A stretch of 64,000 nt of DNA from Apostichopus japonicus (GCF_037975245.1 NC_092578.1:15356321-15420320); one strand, 5' to 3'. Shown: positions 23,002 to 46,849, numbered from the stretch's first letter. Notes: generated by a model not told the origin, from the letters alone. A program made the numbers and translations.

Positions 23002-24680
23002 CCAATGTTCTAGACAAAGCTTCTGTGACAGTTCGATTCTCTTGGAAGCCTGGCGTTGTAAATTCTGAATAATGAGTTCTATTCTACAGCTTACAATACG
23101 TCATTTAATCTCACAGGAAAGGAGTTTCAAGCGAGTCTCTCCATCCGTATATTCTCTCTTCCTGTCTACCTTACCTTTCGATGCTTTTCACCTATGTTTA
23201 AAATAAAACCTCGGCATGAGATGAATCATTAAAGAACCCTACACACAACATGAGCCCTGTTCGCGTGAAAATGTAATTACCGGTGACAGGTATGGCCTCT
23301 GATTGATCACGTGACCACAGCTGTAATACAAGAATGCCTGTATGCAGTGGTATATATACTGAATAGTGATCTACCCACGTCTATATGTAGACCCGCGAGG
23401 AAGATGCAGCCGTCAACCTCTATTTCTCTCATCTCCTTTCTCTCGCGCTTTCTTTCTTTCCGCCATCTCTTCATCTCTCTCTGTCTCTCGCTCCTTCCAC
23501 CTCTTTCGCTCTCATCACTTCTTAATTAAAATACATCACTGCCATTTCAGCGCGTGACAATCAACATTTTCCCCCCATTTTAGAACCCTCCGGAATACCG
23601 TACACAAGATTGGCATGTTGAAGTTTTAATATTCCGATTTTAACATCTATAATGGCGTTTACTCTCAACGGTAAAATTGAGATCGGAATTACAAATATTC
23701 ACATTAGCTGATAGATTGGTGTTAACGACGTAAACAGATTCCAAAATAGCTTAAATTTCATACTACGGATTCGTGCGCACGCGGTACTTAGCATTACTCC
23801 CATGTGACATGTCTATAGAGTTTGTTTGGGCTATTTTGAATGCTCAAAGTTTGATGAAAAAACGGAACCGTCTATGGAGATTATGTTATGCGATAACCTA
23901 TATAGAATATCTTCGAGTTATTCATACATTTTAATGTGGGCATGCATTAGTGTTGTGATGAGCCATACAGTAGAAACAATACATTAAACACAAAAAAATA
24001 GCCCTATTCATTCCGCATTTTTTTTTAATTGACATTAAATATTTACGGATGCCTTTAATGTCCAAAGATGAACAAGAGTTTGTAGTTATAAGTTTTTCTT
24101 TTCCTCTCCAATTTTGTGAAATGTATGAAATTATTGCTAAAGATATGACCACATATTGATAAGTAATTAGCGATCCAATGAACGATCGGTGGTGTTAGTT
24201 ACTGATATTCTCATAGAACGACGAGCATTATAAACACAGATAATATATGTTATAAACCAAGAAGAATCGTATGCATCAGTGAACCTATAGACTGCATGCA
24301 TTTGCTTTGGCTTTTTTTTTGCTTTTAACGCTCTAAAGAAATCAATGAGTATTGATTTAAGTATAGCTATAGGCTGAAATACAGCCCACGACTTTTCCGT
24401 TCTGAGTAAAGTAACATAACATTTTCCATTACCAGCCGCAGACGACATAAATTTCCTTATATCTTAAGAGCAAATAAAAAGAGTAAGAAGATAACCTGAA
24501 ATTATACACGTAGTTACAATTAATATAAAAAATAAGAAAAATTCACTATATGCACAAGACAATTTGTTTTATATTGTTGTTATATTACGTTCATCTTTGT
24601 GTTTGTTATAAACAGCGTTACTTAATTCATTTTCATCATCTTTATGATAGCGTATTTGATTAGTACTCTGATTGGTTTTT
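22997..24680. other. Gene-free stretch
   Basis: No exon or mobile element recognised. A CT-rich patch lies at about 23410-23520. Confidence 0.5.
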
Positions 24681-24843
24681 GTCCCCTTCCCTTCCCTTCC
24701 CTTCCCTTCCCTTCCCTTCCCTTCCCTTCCCTTCCCTTCCCTTCCCTTCCCTTCCCTTCCCTTCCCTTCCCTTCCCTTCCCTTCCCTTCCCTTCCCTTCC
24801 CTTCCCTTCCCTTCCCTTCCCTTCCCTTCCCTTCCCTTCCCTT
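24681..24843. repeat. (CCCTT)n pentanucleotide array
   Basis: About 32 perfect units; the minus strand is (AAGGG)n. It changes abruptly into the CCCTG array at about 24844. Long Pro-Leu-Ser frames across it are repeat translations. Confidence 0.98.
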
Positions 24844-24995
24844 CCCCTCCCTGCCCTGCCCTGACCTGCCCTGCCCTGCCCTGCCCTGCCCTGCCCTGCC
24901 CTGCCCTGCCCTGCCCTGCCCTGCCCTGCCCTGCCCTGCCCTGCCCTGCCCTGCCCTGCCCTGCCCTGCCCTGCCCTGCCCTGCCCTGCCCTGCC
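24844..24995. repeat. (CCCTG)n pentanucleotide array
   Basis: About 30 nearly perfect units directly joined to the CCCTT array. The minus strand is (CAGGG)n. Confidence 0.98.
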
Positions 24996-25614
24996 CATTC
25001 CTTTCCTTTTATTTATCTAATTTTGTGCGTTTTATTATCATATATCATCATTTTATGGCGTCTTGGTTTCGTCTGACATCAAGCCCAACTCGGGATCAAA
25101 ACAAGTTCTTTTCTCTTATCAGTTTATCAGTATTATCGGGGCCTACACCTTACATTTCAAAGTTCATTAGCCTAAAATATTACATGGAATTATTTCTGTA
25201 ATCGGCGCTCAGCAAAATATAAGATAAATTTGAAATTAGAATTTAAAATAAAGAGGAACCATTACGGGTAAGCGTTTTTTTAAAACGGAAGGTCGTAACT
25301 AAACGGTATTCGTGTTTTTTTAATCGTTAAATATTGACTGACATAATACGCAAACGATAAACTTTTTCTAAGTGCTGCAAAAATTCCGTAAAGAAGTTTT
25401 TGATGTCGATGGGTTTTTTTTTGACAAATTGGAAAGTTTTGTATTCAATGAGATGCTAAGATGATCATCATAACCATTATAATCGTTATCACCAACAACA
25501 GTTCATCGCACAAAATGAAGCTGAATACCATGCCGTAGCCATAGTAACCGTCATCATACGTCATCATTTCGGGTTAAGGAACGCCAAATGGGTAAAGCTT
25601 TACTTTGTCACACA

Positions 25615-34066
<8,452 letters not shown>

Positions 34067-34235
34067 CTGCAAAAAAGAGAACGACGCAAACAAAACAATT
34101 AACTTTGACACTCACATTGCACTTTTCTATGTTTATTTGTTTGTATGCGTATATGTATGTATATGTATATGTATATGTGTATGTATATATGTATGTATGC
34201 ATATATATTTATATACATACACACATACACACATA

Positions 34236-34237
34236 TA

Positions 34238-34303
<66 letters not shown>

Positions 34304-34317
34304 TATATATATATAGG
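34236..34317. repeat. (TA)n microsatellite
   Basis: TA run with one TAAATA interruption. It is followed directly by a SINE B tail fragment. Confidence 0.95.
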
Positions 34318-34371
34318 CTGGAAGTTTTTTTACTGTTCTGGATTTTTCAACACACTATACAATTTCAATTC

Positions 34372-34372
<1 letters not shown>
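34316..34372 (+). mobile_element. SINE B, 3' tail fragment
   Basis: GGCTGGAAGTTTTTTTACTG and ATTTTTCAACACACTATAC correspond to GGCTGTAAGTTTTTTCACTG and ATTTTCCAACTCATTACG of the fuller copies. It is bracketed by (TA)n on both sides. Confidence 0.75.
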
Positions 34373-34408
<36 letters not shown>

Positions 34409-34475
34409 ATATAAATGATATACACACACATTTATATATATATATATATAGATATATGTATATATATAAATATAT
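34373..34475. repeat. (TA)n microsatellite, interrupted
   Basis: TA runs with TTTATA, ACACACACA and GATATATG interruptions. Confidence 0.9.
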
Positions 34476-37400
34476 GTGAAAACTTTGTCAAATGTGCATA
34501 CTGTTGACCTGTTAATATATATTTCACAGTGTATGAAGCAACACATCATCTTTCACATAACTATTTACAGCATATACGTTACATCACTATCACTCAGTAA
34601 CAATTACCGCTCCATGGAAAATATAGAAAGGATTTTCCACTAAGTCCCTTTTTTCCCTTCTTTTTCTTTGTGGATGACGTGATAAAGAAGTGAATGTCGA
34701 CACTTCAACAGCCTGCGTCATTTTCGTAGCAACTCATTGACAATAAAACACCGAAACAATTAAAAGAAGTACTTTACATAGCGCAATTGTCAAGCGAAAT
34801 TCTGACTTATACCGCCTAGTATGTATGCAACCCTCATACTTCAATGCCTAAATTTACCAAAGTGTTGTCATCCCAAAAGGTTAGGCAAGGTAGAGAGAAA
34901 GAGAGTACTGAGGTTGTGAGAAGACATGTAAGCGAGGAGCGAAGTAAATAAATATCAATACAGATCTACACAACTTGAAACTTGTTATCACATTTCAGAA
35001 CAACAACAGACTTTAAACGACAACTTGCACGTAAAAAGCCAATTCTGGGTATGGCAGCCTAGCCTCGTAATTAAACGTATACTTCTCTGAAGTGTATAAA
35101 TGCATTTAAAGCGCCGTAAGAGATTGCAAAGATGTTCAAGATTTGAATTGACCATGACGTAAAGAAAGGGGCCGGGAATAGTCATAAAATTTCACTAATT
35201 GTGTCCGTTAAATTAGGAACAAATAAACTAGTGCTCACATGCGGTAACTGCGCATTTACACGCCTCATCGGCTATCTATACGTTGAACGTGTGGATATGT
35301 GTTGTGAGAGTGAATAGCAATACAGCATACATTGATTCAGTTTCAGTGATTGGTTGGATTTCATTAACAAAAGTTAAGAAATAATTCCAAAATAGATGTG
35401 GACAACTTTTCAATTTCGATTTACGTGTGATTATGATAAATTACGCGAATGAGTCTCCCTACATAGAAATAGGAAAATGTTACGGCTGTTATATTTTCCT
35501 CCCCTTACTACATACGCTTCACAGATTGTTGCCGGCGCAATCACAGGAACGAATCGCTCATAGCGTGATGAATAAAGTATAAGGATCGACCCAGCGCATT
35601 GGCAAAGAAAAAATGGCCGATTCGCCTTAACAAAGGCTAGGGGGCGCCTATTAAGAACCATTGATTTAGAGCAACAGATAAAACGGCAAATTATTGGCAC
35701 ACTTTATCGATCAAACGCAAATTGCTTTCAAGTCGAGTGCAATGAATTTGCAGAGCCTATAAGATATATTATCTTTAAAGACTTCCAAAGTATACACGGT
35801 AGAGTAAAGGTTAAGTGTACACTTCTTTCTGGCTTATCTCTTTCTCCTTCTTTCTTGTTTCTTCCCTCTCCACCCACCTCTCTTTCTCTCTCTCTCCATC
35901 TCTCCCTCTCTCCACCTTTCTTGTTCTGCAGCTGTAATAATTACAACCACTGAGTGATCATTAATCTAGACAACGGTTGTGGGATTTCATTAATGAAGCA
36001 ATGAATCCTCGGCTGAATTAATCAGCCGTACTTCAACCCAGAAGGGTAATTGTTTTATAGAGATGAAGATTACTTAAATTACTTGTATATTCATGTACGA
36101 GGTGACGAGGATAAACATTGCAAAAAGGTTAGGGTATGTATTGGCCCATGATTTCATTAAAAATACTCGCATTAAAAACCCGACACCTACGATAATTATT
36201 GAGGCGGAGGTGGGAGAGGGCGAAGGGGTGGGGGGTTTGATTTCATTTAAAGAGGCAATCTAAAGTTGAGAACAGACTTGTAGCAGGGAGCTGTTATGGA
36301 AGTATATAAGGAAGAATTTCACTTGGTATGAGCACGAGTACAAGGCTCTTAGCGCGAGAACCAGAGTAGGAAATTTTGCACTAGTATATGTACAATACTG
36401 TTCAAAATGCCCCGAGAATGAGTATACAAACCCACAAAGCTGTGTACCGACACGAGTACAGGTAACTATGCTGCGAGAGTACTATTATAGCAGAAGTTGG
36501 GACTCACTTCAAGTCTGGTTAAGATTGATACTTCGACTGTTTGATTTCATGAACCAAACTGACAAGAATATTGTAACAGATGCTAAGATACTAAGATATG
36601 AGGCTGGGTGTGTAAAGGGGGAATTGGGGGGGGGGGGCGAAAAGTACAGTATTGGAATCTGGAGGGAAGGAAAAGAAAAAGAAAAGAAAGGAAATGAGGA
36701 TATACGGGAAAGGGGCGACGGTCGTGACTTTAGGAGGGTTGGAGGTAGGGATGGGAGGGGGGGTAGGTAAGGCGAGGGAGCAACGGTTAACCAGAAAATC
36801 ACGCAAATATAAGACCGAGTCATTTCTCTGTTTATACGAGATTATAGCAAGCCAACCTATCGATGTGGGAGGAAGTGGGAAGGATTTCCATTATAGCAAG
36901 TAAAGGCCTTTGAAACCCATTAATTATTTATTGCGGAAAGATGTATACTTGAAACTGTTTAATGTTTGATAAGTTCTCTATACACAAAACGGTACAAAAC
37001 ACAAAACAGTATCTCATGCTTCCGTGTACTATAGGTATATATAATAGGACACGTCATAAGGAAAGGAAGTAAAATTCTTCTTGGGCAGTTAATAAGTTAT
37101 TTATCCATTTCTTTGAAAAAAAAGTCTCTATTGTAGGACTAGAGTCAAAGATGCGCGGAGTTGGCTAAAACGCCTATATAGCCACGTGAGTACATCATCA
37201 TCGTATGGTTTTGCATCATCATCGTAAAAAAGTTGACTCTTTTGGCGTTCCAAAAGAGTCAGTACGTATTTACTTGACTCATTATATGTAAACCTCGAAA
37301 CATATAACGTATTTCTTTCATTGTCGATAAAACGCCGGCTTGTTTCTCCTGATTAGGCCTACACATGAATGGCAGCAACTGAATCATCTAGTCTCTCTAC

Positions 37401-37500
37401 ATCATCTCATTATTCAATGTGAATGTGTCAGTTATGTGTCATCCTTATATACCTTGAAGTAATGACGTTGAGGCTTGAGTGTGCGTTACTCTTCTATCAA
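34476..37500. other. Gene-free stretch upstream of the sulfotransferase-like coding exons
   Basis: No coding exon recognised. It contains CT-rich sequence at 35870-35920 and a G/A-rich patch at 36605-36780. It may hold the noncoding first exon of the sulfotransferase-like gene, which I could not locate. Confidence 0.4.
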
Positions 37501-37536
37501 GGTGAATTACACAATACATACTGCCTTATAAATGAT

Positions 37537-37665
<129 letters not shown>

Positions 37666-37919
37666 ATATATAAGTGTCAGGCAGTTTGTATTGTGTAATT
37701 CTCTATAGAAGCTATATACAACTTTATGTAGAACTATATAGCTACCCATCATCGGCCTATATGCAAAATGAAGCATTCACGGCCTTCAGCAAGGCGTATA
37801 AGAACAGTGAGAGAGAGAGAGAGAGAGAAACAGTCGCTCAATACATTAAAAAATGCATAATTGAATTTTTACTCTTGTTTCACAGTATCTCGTTTCTAAA
37901 ACTCGGTGAGTCACGTCCA

Positions 37920-38606
37920 TCAGAAACTTTGGTAATATATTATATAAGTCTGGATGGAAACCATATATAGCTCGGAGACAGAAAATGTTAGGGGAAGACG
38001 ACAACTGTAGGGCGAATCAGAGGGTAAAATATTCAGTGTGTAAATAAAGTCTCTCCCTATCCGCACTAGAAATGTTATTTGTGACAACATGAAAATGACA
38101 ACAACAAAAAAAGCTGCATATTTATAAGCTGTAAAAGAACCAATCAGTAACAATAACAATAAGCCTGCCGTGACGTATTCATTAAAGACTTCTTCTGGAT
38201 TGGGTGGGGTAGGCTGGAAGAGGTTTGGTGAGGTCATGCGGTTGGTGAGAGAGAATGGAAGGGTGAGATGGTTTTCTGGGGTGAATAGAGTGTCGAGTAC
38301 CCCCTTCCCCACCCGCTCACTCTCTCTCTCTCCCGTCCTACAGACTATAGTGTAAGGGCTGCATATAAACTGGTATAACAAATATCCATCCGCGGGAACA
38401 ATAACAGTACCGTGACGTATTAATTCACGGTGTCCTCTGGTTTGAGTGGTATGGAGTTGTGTAGGAGTAGGATGGGTGAGATGGGGGGGGGGGGGGGGTG
38501 GTGGGGTGCGTGAGTGAGTGAGCCAGGAAGGGTGCGAAGGTGGACAGGTAATGTAGTTCGAGTCTCTCTCGATACGTGTTATAGCGTTTTGTTTTATGCA
38601 TGACAT
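37920..38606 (-). other. 228-codon open frame over a diverged tandem duplication, coding status unknown
   Basis: Longest frame in the window that is not pure microsatellite. It has a proline run near residues 35-41 caused by a poly-G/C tract, and a hydrophobic segment near 146-182 (GLLLLLLIGSFTAYKYAAFF). No family was recognised. Two DNA segments inside it, beginning near 38112 and 38358, are related (GCTGCATAT, AACAATAAC, CCGTGACGTATT), so much of the frame is a duplicated sequence. It may be noncoding. Confidence 0.25.
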
Positions 38607-40251
<1,645 letters not shown>

Positions 40252-40595
40252 TTCACAGTGTATACTTACGAAAACCTTCAAACTATATTTGAATGAAAAG
40301 TGGAATAAGAATATGTATTACTTTTGAAATGCAACGCTCTTAGTTAACAAGTATACTTTCAGTTTAAAAGCAAACAGGCCTACAAATAGTTTTGAGGTTT
40401 AGTACTTACATAAGACGATGCTGGAATTGTGTGAAACGCTCACGGTGACTAATACTAACAGACATATAACAAAACGCTATTGCTTTTTTTTTTCTCGCTT
40501 AACCCTTATGGTTTCAGTAACTCCATGCAGCTACCTTGACATGACTGAGACAAATGGGATGCGTTCGATATAGCTTTTACTTTCATGCAATACAA

Positions 40596-40596
<1 letters not shown>

Positions 40597-40684
<88 letters not shown>
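40597..40684. repeat. (TA)n(TG)n compound microsatellite
   Basis: About 36 TA units followed by about 8 TG units. Confidence 0.97.
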
Positions 40685-40685
<1 letters not shown>

Positions 40686-40799
40686 CTTTATATACGTTGA
40701 ACATATTACGGCCAAAGAGCAAACTATATCAAAGCATTTTGTTGCTATAGATACAAATTGCATTGATATAATGTCCTCTCATTTTTGAATATTAATAAA

Positions 40800-42310
40800 A
40801 GGTTAAAAAAAAAACGGAATACAGCTAAATTCACGTCAAAGTAAAACAAAATCAATAATGACATAATTTAGTTTTTTTTTAGTTTTTTATGCGAATTTTT
40901 TTTATTTTTGTTAATTTACATTTGATAGATGGAGGAACTCAAACAATAGATTTTGTTGAATGAAAGAAAAATGTCGTTAATGAGACACAAGACTTGAGAT
41001 TTTATTTACAAGAAATGACTTGGGAAGGAAATCAGGTTTGCTCAAGAGATACACTGCAGTTCAATTTTCGTCAAGGTTATATGTTAAGTGGGAGGAAATT
41101 ACTGACGTTTGCTCCAGGAAATGCTGTCAAGTCTAGCAAAGACGTGTAAACACTAGAAGGAAAAGGAATACAGTAAAACTGTCACAAACTCTCTTACTTT
41201 ATAGGATTAATATACATACGCACTGCATGATTGTCATGAAACCATTAACTCTCAGAATGTTACCCAACATTATATACTCAGGGACTTTGGGTTGCAAAAT
41301 TTCCGGAGAAGATTATGTTTACCACGAAGGGACATATCAGACCAAAACTATCTGGGAGAAATGATCGGATTGAAAGATTTCAATGTCACATTTCTAAGAT
41401 TTTTTTGCTAATTTTGTTGGTAAACCTCAAGAACCATTTTTGAGAATTTAAAGTATATATACGTTTGTCTATGACATTACCAGCACCACCGACTCGTATA
41501 TCCAAAATAGTTTGATAGGAATTAACGTATACACATCTGTAATGACAGTGCTGTAGATTAAATGTTAATATCGGTAATAGCTAATTAACGTTAGAAAAAG
41601 CGTTATACGTTACGAATACAATATTGAAAATGCAAGTACAGTTGCTAAAGAGCCACTGCTGTGAAGGGATGTGCACATATACAGTGGGGAATGTCGATCC
41701 AGGGACGTAGCGACAGTGTTGTGGCTTGATATGGATATGGGGGGGGGGGGCAATACTAGTCCCCCTTCCAACCTATTTCACTATGATACAGTCAAGCTGT
41801 ACCGGGTGGTAGCCAACCATCAATGCTTTGAGCCAATTATTACATATTCTTTTCTTAATTTGGTTTTTCATTTTCTTTTGTCGTTTTCTTTTTTCATTTT
41901 CGATTATTTTTTTCAGTGAAAGTGCACTTGTCTATTCCACCCCTACCCTTATGATGCACTTGTCTCTTTAGCACACAGGGGGGGGGGTGTGGGGAGGGGT
42001 GTGAATCGTTATATATCATCACGTGATATTATTATGTCAAACATTACAATGCCAGCACGCCAATATCTTGAAAAGAAATTCCTATAGGTCAGAGGGTCTA
42101 TAACTATTTCACATTGTATTTCTGTAACGTGTGGAAAAGTTCCTTCTTATCATATTCCTCGGTGATCTGATGGGGGAGGGGGGGGGGGGTTGCCACCCGA
42201 GGTCAATATCGCAGAGAATGGCGTGAAAACAAGTTTGAAGTTTGAAGGTTTACAGTCTTGTTCAAGACCCTCCTCACATGACTTTACAACTTAATCCCTG
42301 ATCATTGGTA
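40800..42310. other. Gene-free stretch
   Basis: No exon was seen. Poly-G tracts lie at 41738-41750, 41978-41988 and 42175-42189; CAGGGACGTAGCGAC at 41699 could be one end of a decayed DNA transposon, but no partner end was found. Confidence 0.4.
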
Positions 42311-42329
42311 ACTTGCCACACCCACACAC

Positions 42330-42600
42330 CAAAGTGTGCACATTTCAAGCAATCTCTATACTGGGGCACCAGAGTGCACCACATCCACGTGTCCCCGGGA
42401 GACTTCCCATAGAGTGCCGCCAAAAAACCGGCGCACAAAACTATATGCACAATTTACCTCGCAATTCCCCATTGATACATCTGGGTGAAGAGAGGCAATG
42501 AAGATTAAGTGCCTTGCCCAAGGAAAACAACGTAATGATATGGCCATGACTCGAACCTGCAATCCATAGATCACAAGTCCATTGCCTTAATCAATACTCT
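42330..42600 (-). mobile_element. tRNA-derived SINE, family C-like, diverged
   Basis: On the minus strand, ACTTGTGATCTATGGATTGC, B box GGTTCGAGTC (42548-42557), then TTGTTTTCCTTGGGCAAGGC. The order tRNA head, B box, 'cattacgttgt', 'ccttg' matches the element at 8985-9258. The 3' tail could not be delimited. Confidence 0.65.
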
Positions 42601-42969
42601 CACAACGTTCACTATGGTAACCTACTTGTTCTTAATTAAATAATTCCAAACAGCGAAATTTCCAATTATAAAGATAACCAATATGTACGCTTTCAGAACG
42701 TATAAAGAAATGAGCAAAATGCTCCAAGCAAAGAATATACTAGGTATAAAAATGCCAAAAGAAAAGTGGACATACTACGTGACATGTAGGGATGTGGTTG
42801 TGTGTAATGTAACATTAACGTCACGTTTGTTCCATTTATGTATCTACTGTTTCGTTAAATCGTAAATTTATGAATGAACGATGGTCGTGAGGTTTGATCC
42901 AAGCTCATGGAAGACTCTCATGGGCCTAGAGTTTGCATACAGAAGAAAGGCTATTGACAAGTTTTCGTA

Positions 42970-43875
42970 TATATACACACGTGCAATTCTCTAGTATACA
43001 CTATATACACACGTGCAATTCTCTAGTATACACTATATACACACGTGCAATTCTCTAGTATACACGGCACACGTGCAATTCTCTAGTATACACTATATAT
43101 ACACGTGCAATTCTCTAGTATACACTATATACACACGTGCAATTCTCTAGTATACACTATATACACACGTGCAATTCTCTAGTATACACTATATACACAC
43201 GTGCAATTCTCTATAGTATACACTATATACACACGTGCAATTCTCTAGTATACACTATATACACACGTGCAATTCTCTAGTATACACTATATACACACGT
43301 GCAATTCTCTAGTATACACTATATACACACGTGCAATTCTCTAGTATACACTATATATACACACGTGCAATTCTCTAGTATACACTATATACACACGTGC
43401 AATTCTCTAGTATACACTATATACACACGTGCAATTCTCTAGTATACACTATGTACACACGTGCAATTCTCTAGTATACACTATGTACACACGTGCAATT
43501 CTCTAGTATACTCGATATACACACGTGTAATTCTCTAGTATACTCTATATACACACGTGCAATTCTCTAGTATACACTATGTACACACGTGCAATTCTCT
43601 AGTATACACTATGTACACACGTGCAATTCTCTAGTATACACTACGTACACACGTGCAATTCTCTAGTATACACTATATACACACGTGCAATTCTCTAGTA
43701 TACTCTATATACACACGTGCAATTCTCTAGTATACTCTATATACACACGTGCAATTCTCTAGATACTCTATATACACACGTGCAATTCTCTAGTATACAC
43801 TATATATACACGTGCAATTCTCTAGTATACACTATATACACACGTGCAATTCTCTAGTATACACTATATACACAG
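42970..43875. repeat. 28-copy tandem satellite, 32-bp unit with CACGTG
   Basis: Each unit reads ACACACGTGCAATTCTCTAG followed by TATACACTATAT. I counted 28 units over about 896 bp. Variants include ACTATG, TACTCT and one GCAC junction. Nearly every unit contains the palindrome CACGTG, one per 32 bp. No similar sequence was seen elsewhere in the window. Confidence 0.97.
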
Positions 43876-46600
43876 TGTTTTCAACCTATAGCCACATGAC
43901 GTAAATGCATATGTAGACGTAAGTGACGTATGTGCGATCGACAGAATAGAGAAGCTGATCTTTATGAACGGTTGACAACAGATCGTCGTCTCGCAATACT
44001 AGCCTATAAGTGTTAAGTAATTATAACACTGAAACCGATTGGAGAATGTTCACAAGTGCAGGATGCCTGAAACAAAAGACTTATTAACCGATAGACGACC
44101 CACTTAACGATTCTCGACTGGTACGGGAACTGTATATACTTAGCAAACTCTTAAACGCATTTATACGTTTTCTAATTGACACTCTCTTGAACATCGACAC
44201 ACAGTAGAAGTATAAGGTATAGGCCTACCGGTTATGCGATGAAAAGAAATTCCAACGGGCATAAATTAATTGGCCCACTTAGGAAGCGTAACTTCGGTCT
44301 TCGTGTGCCCCACCCAGCCCCTTCCCACAGACACCCCCCCCCCAAAAAAAACTCCGCTGCCAAAATACATTGCATGTTATTAACTAGTAATAAGAAAAAA
44401 ACTTACATCTTTTGCATGAAGATAGTTGTTTTTAGGGTGAAAACAAAATTTCTTCAACATTCGTTATTGTAGTATGACGTATAAACATGATTGAGACCTT
44501 TACCTATACGTTTTCGATGCCTCAACTTTTTTGTTTCTACTGCGTACGTGCCCATTACTGTCTTAAAGTGCGGTTCCTTGTCTTTATAATATGCATTACA
44601 AGTTAATGTTTACCTCTATAACTACAGTCGAACCAGGAAGCAATGTAGTGGTTAGGTTTCATATGGTTAACTATTAAACTATCAAAAATTAATGATAAGT
44701 AATAGGTCGACTGGCTTGAAGAACCACTTTGAGTTAATTAAACATTCATGCATTCTATTTTGATTTTTTTCAGTTTGAGGAACATGTAATATCGATCTAA
44801 AGAAAAAGCTACATACTGTAAGAACCATAGTCTCGTACTGTATTAATGTGACGCATGGCAATAGAGTATAACAGACATCCGGGTTATTGCACGGTTGTTA
44901 GGGAAATCTCGGGGAGGTGTAATTGCACTTACAATTGTAATTGTACACGAGTTGTTTTGCATATAGTGAACAGAAACATGGCATGTATGTTATTGTATGA
45001 TAGGTGTTTCACGATCTTTGAACTCTTCCGCAGTATTAGTTTAAAGGCCATCACTGAGTATTGCCCAAAATTATGCTAGCAAGGCATATACTGGTCACCC
45101 ACGTTCAAGCATTTTACTGCCATGTTTGACGTATTTTCACAACCTAAGACTACCTAATTGTCTAATATAACACTTCTCAATGCCCAAGAATAATATGTAA
45201 TTAGGTTAGAAGATCAATACAAAAAAGTTTACTTTCAAAAACTTAAGCAAATTTTAGCAGGGTATATTGTTTATAGATAATACTCATGGTCTTTAACGTT
45301 GAACAAAAACAATGGCGAATGGAGACTGAAATGTTGTCGCCATATTAGTAAGACGATCTCTCGAAGCATATATCCTTTCACAATATTAGAACCCTTCCTC
45401 TTTCGTATGTTGTTGTACTCTTATAGTAGGCCTAGGCCTTTTTATTGACATGGTGCATAGATAGTTCAATTGAAACTACAACGCAATTAACGGCGTCGGC
45501 AAGTTTCTTTCGAGGAAATGTTTGCCATGATAGTAAGGCGATCTCTAAAAGGTCTACGGACACCTAATCAATATAATAGGCATTTGAAAACAAGGTGTGA
45601 ACACTTTTGCGGTACCATGATTTCATGGTCAAGTCGGGGTACTACCCTTGTGTAGCATTAGTATAACATCATGAGGACGAATTCTCCGAAATAGTTTTAC
45701 ATCAATATATATATGAGTTTACACGCATAACAAAGGCACGCTATACATTATATTGTCATAATCGTTCTGTCCTCGAGTTTTTCTAGGTTAATATAAAAAC
45801 CGAGCAAGTCATTCCTCAACCGACTTTCGGCATCAACAAGCTATATTCTTGGTTTTGCTTCCCCTTATTGTCCCCTATATATATTTTTACTACAGTCGTG
45901 ATAGGCGAAGTTCTATACGTCAGTGGAATTCACAGAAAATCTTTCTGGCAATATAGCGTGAAAGTCGATTTCAGAAAATAAGGTTCTCCTTATACTATTA
46001 TAGGTTAAATAGTTTGTAATGAAATTATGCAAGCTTTGTCCTGTTTCCAGGAGGTACTTTTTTTTTGTGTGTCAAGTTTTTTTTTTCTTTCTAATTGGAC
46101 GTTCTTCTTTCACGAGCCTATATTTAACTTTGTCTATAGCCTATTAATACTTCGTAAAAGAATTTTGCAGAGAAAAGAAAAAAGCGAAGGAAATTGTATA
46201 TTAATATTCAAACGGAAAGAGATTAATTGGTTAGAAAGGAAAAAAGATGAAAAGTTAGAATAGCGTGTTAACAAGCAGTTAATAAAAAGAAGTCAACAGG
46301 ATATGTTTTGTTGTCTTTTCTATTCTCTATACGTTCAAATGTTGCAAACTAATTTAAAGAAAGGAAAGATCGACTAGATGAACTCTGAGAAAGAAAGAAA
46401 AATACTCTACCAATCTGATATAATTCACCATTAGTCGCAAAATTCATTTTGTGTTATAAAAGGCGATAAAAGTGAAGGAAAAGTATACCATATATGAATG
46501 CACATACATTTCATTATATAACTTCGTTAGGTTTTTAGTAAACGTGTATTAGGACATTTACGTAGATGTAAAGATATAGATACACACACAGACATACGCA
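43876..46600. other. Gene-free stretch
   Basis: No supportable exon, RNA gene or mobile element was seen; frames here are short and unremarkable. Confidence 0.5.
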
Positions 46601-46800
46601 CCCACACAAACAAACACACATACATACATATATATATATATACATACATACACACACACATATATATATATATATAGATAGATAGATAGATAGATATATA
46701 TAGCGATATATATACATAAATAGAAGGATGGATGCATGGATGGATGGATGGATTGATGGATAGATATAGCGATATATAGCTATGCAGATGCATATACGTA
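46600..46800. repeat. Complex (CA)(TA)(GATA)(GATG) microsatellite
   Basis: Alternating ACAC, TATA, TAGA and GGAT repeats; the two long minus-strand frames here are repeat translations. Confidence 0.92.
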
Positions 46801-46849
46801 CATATGCAAATACATAGACATAAACATACATAAACGTTCACTTATTTCG

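Noticed and set aside
24644-25201. Frames of 112-185 codons on both strands with Pro-Leu-Ser or Gly-Arg-Glu repeats
   Set aside because: They are translations of the CCCTT/CCCTG microsatellite, open in several frames at once.
36468-36903. Gly/Arg/Lys-rich and Pro/Ser-rich overlapping frames
   Set aside because: They arise from a G/A-rich tract open in several frames on both strands.
42970-43875. CRISPR-like array (regular 32-bp period)
   Set aside because: Units are contiguous with no unique spacers and the context is a eukaryotic genome, so it is a satellite.
46527-46841. Frames of ~100 codons rich in Ile, Ser, Tyr and Cys
   Set aside because: They are translations of the CA/TA/GATA/GATG microsatellite.
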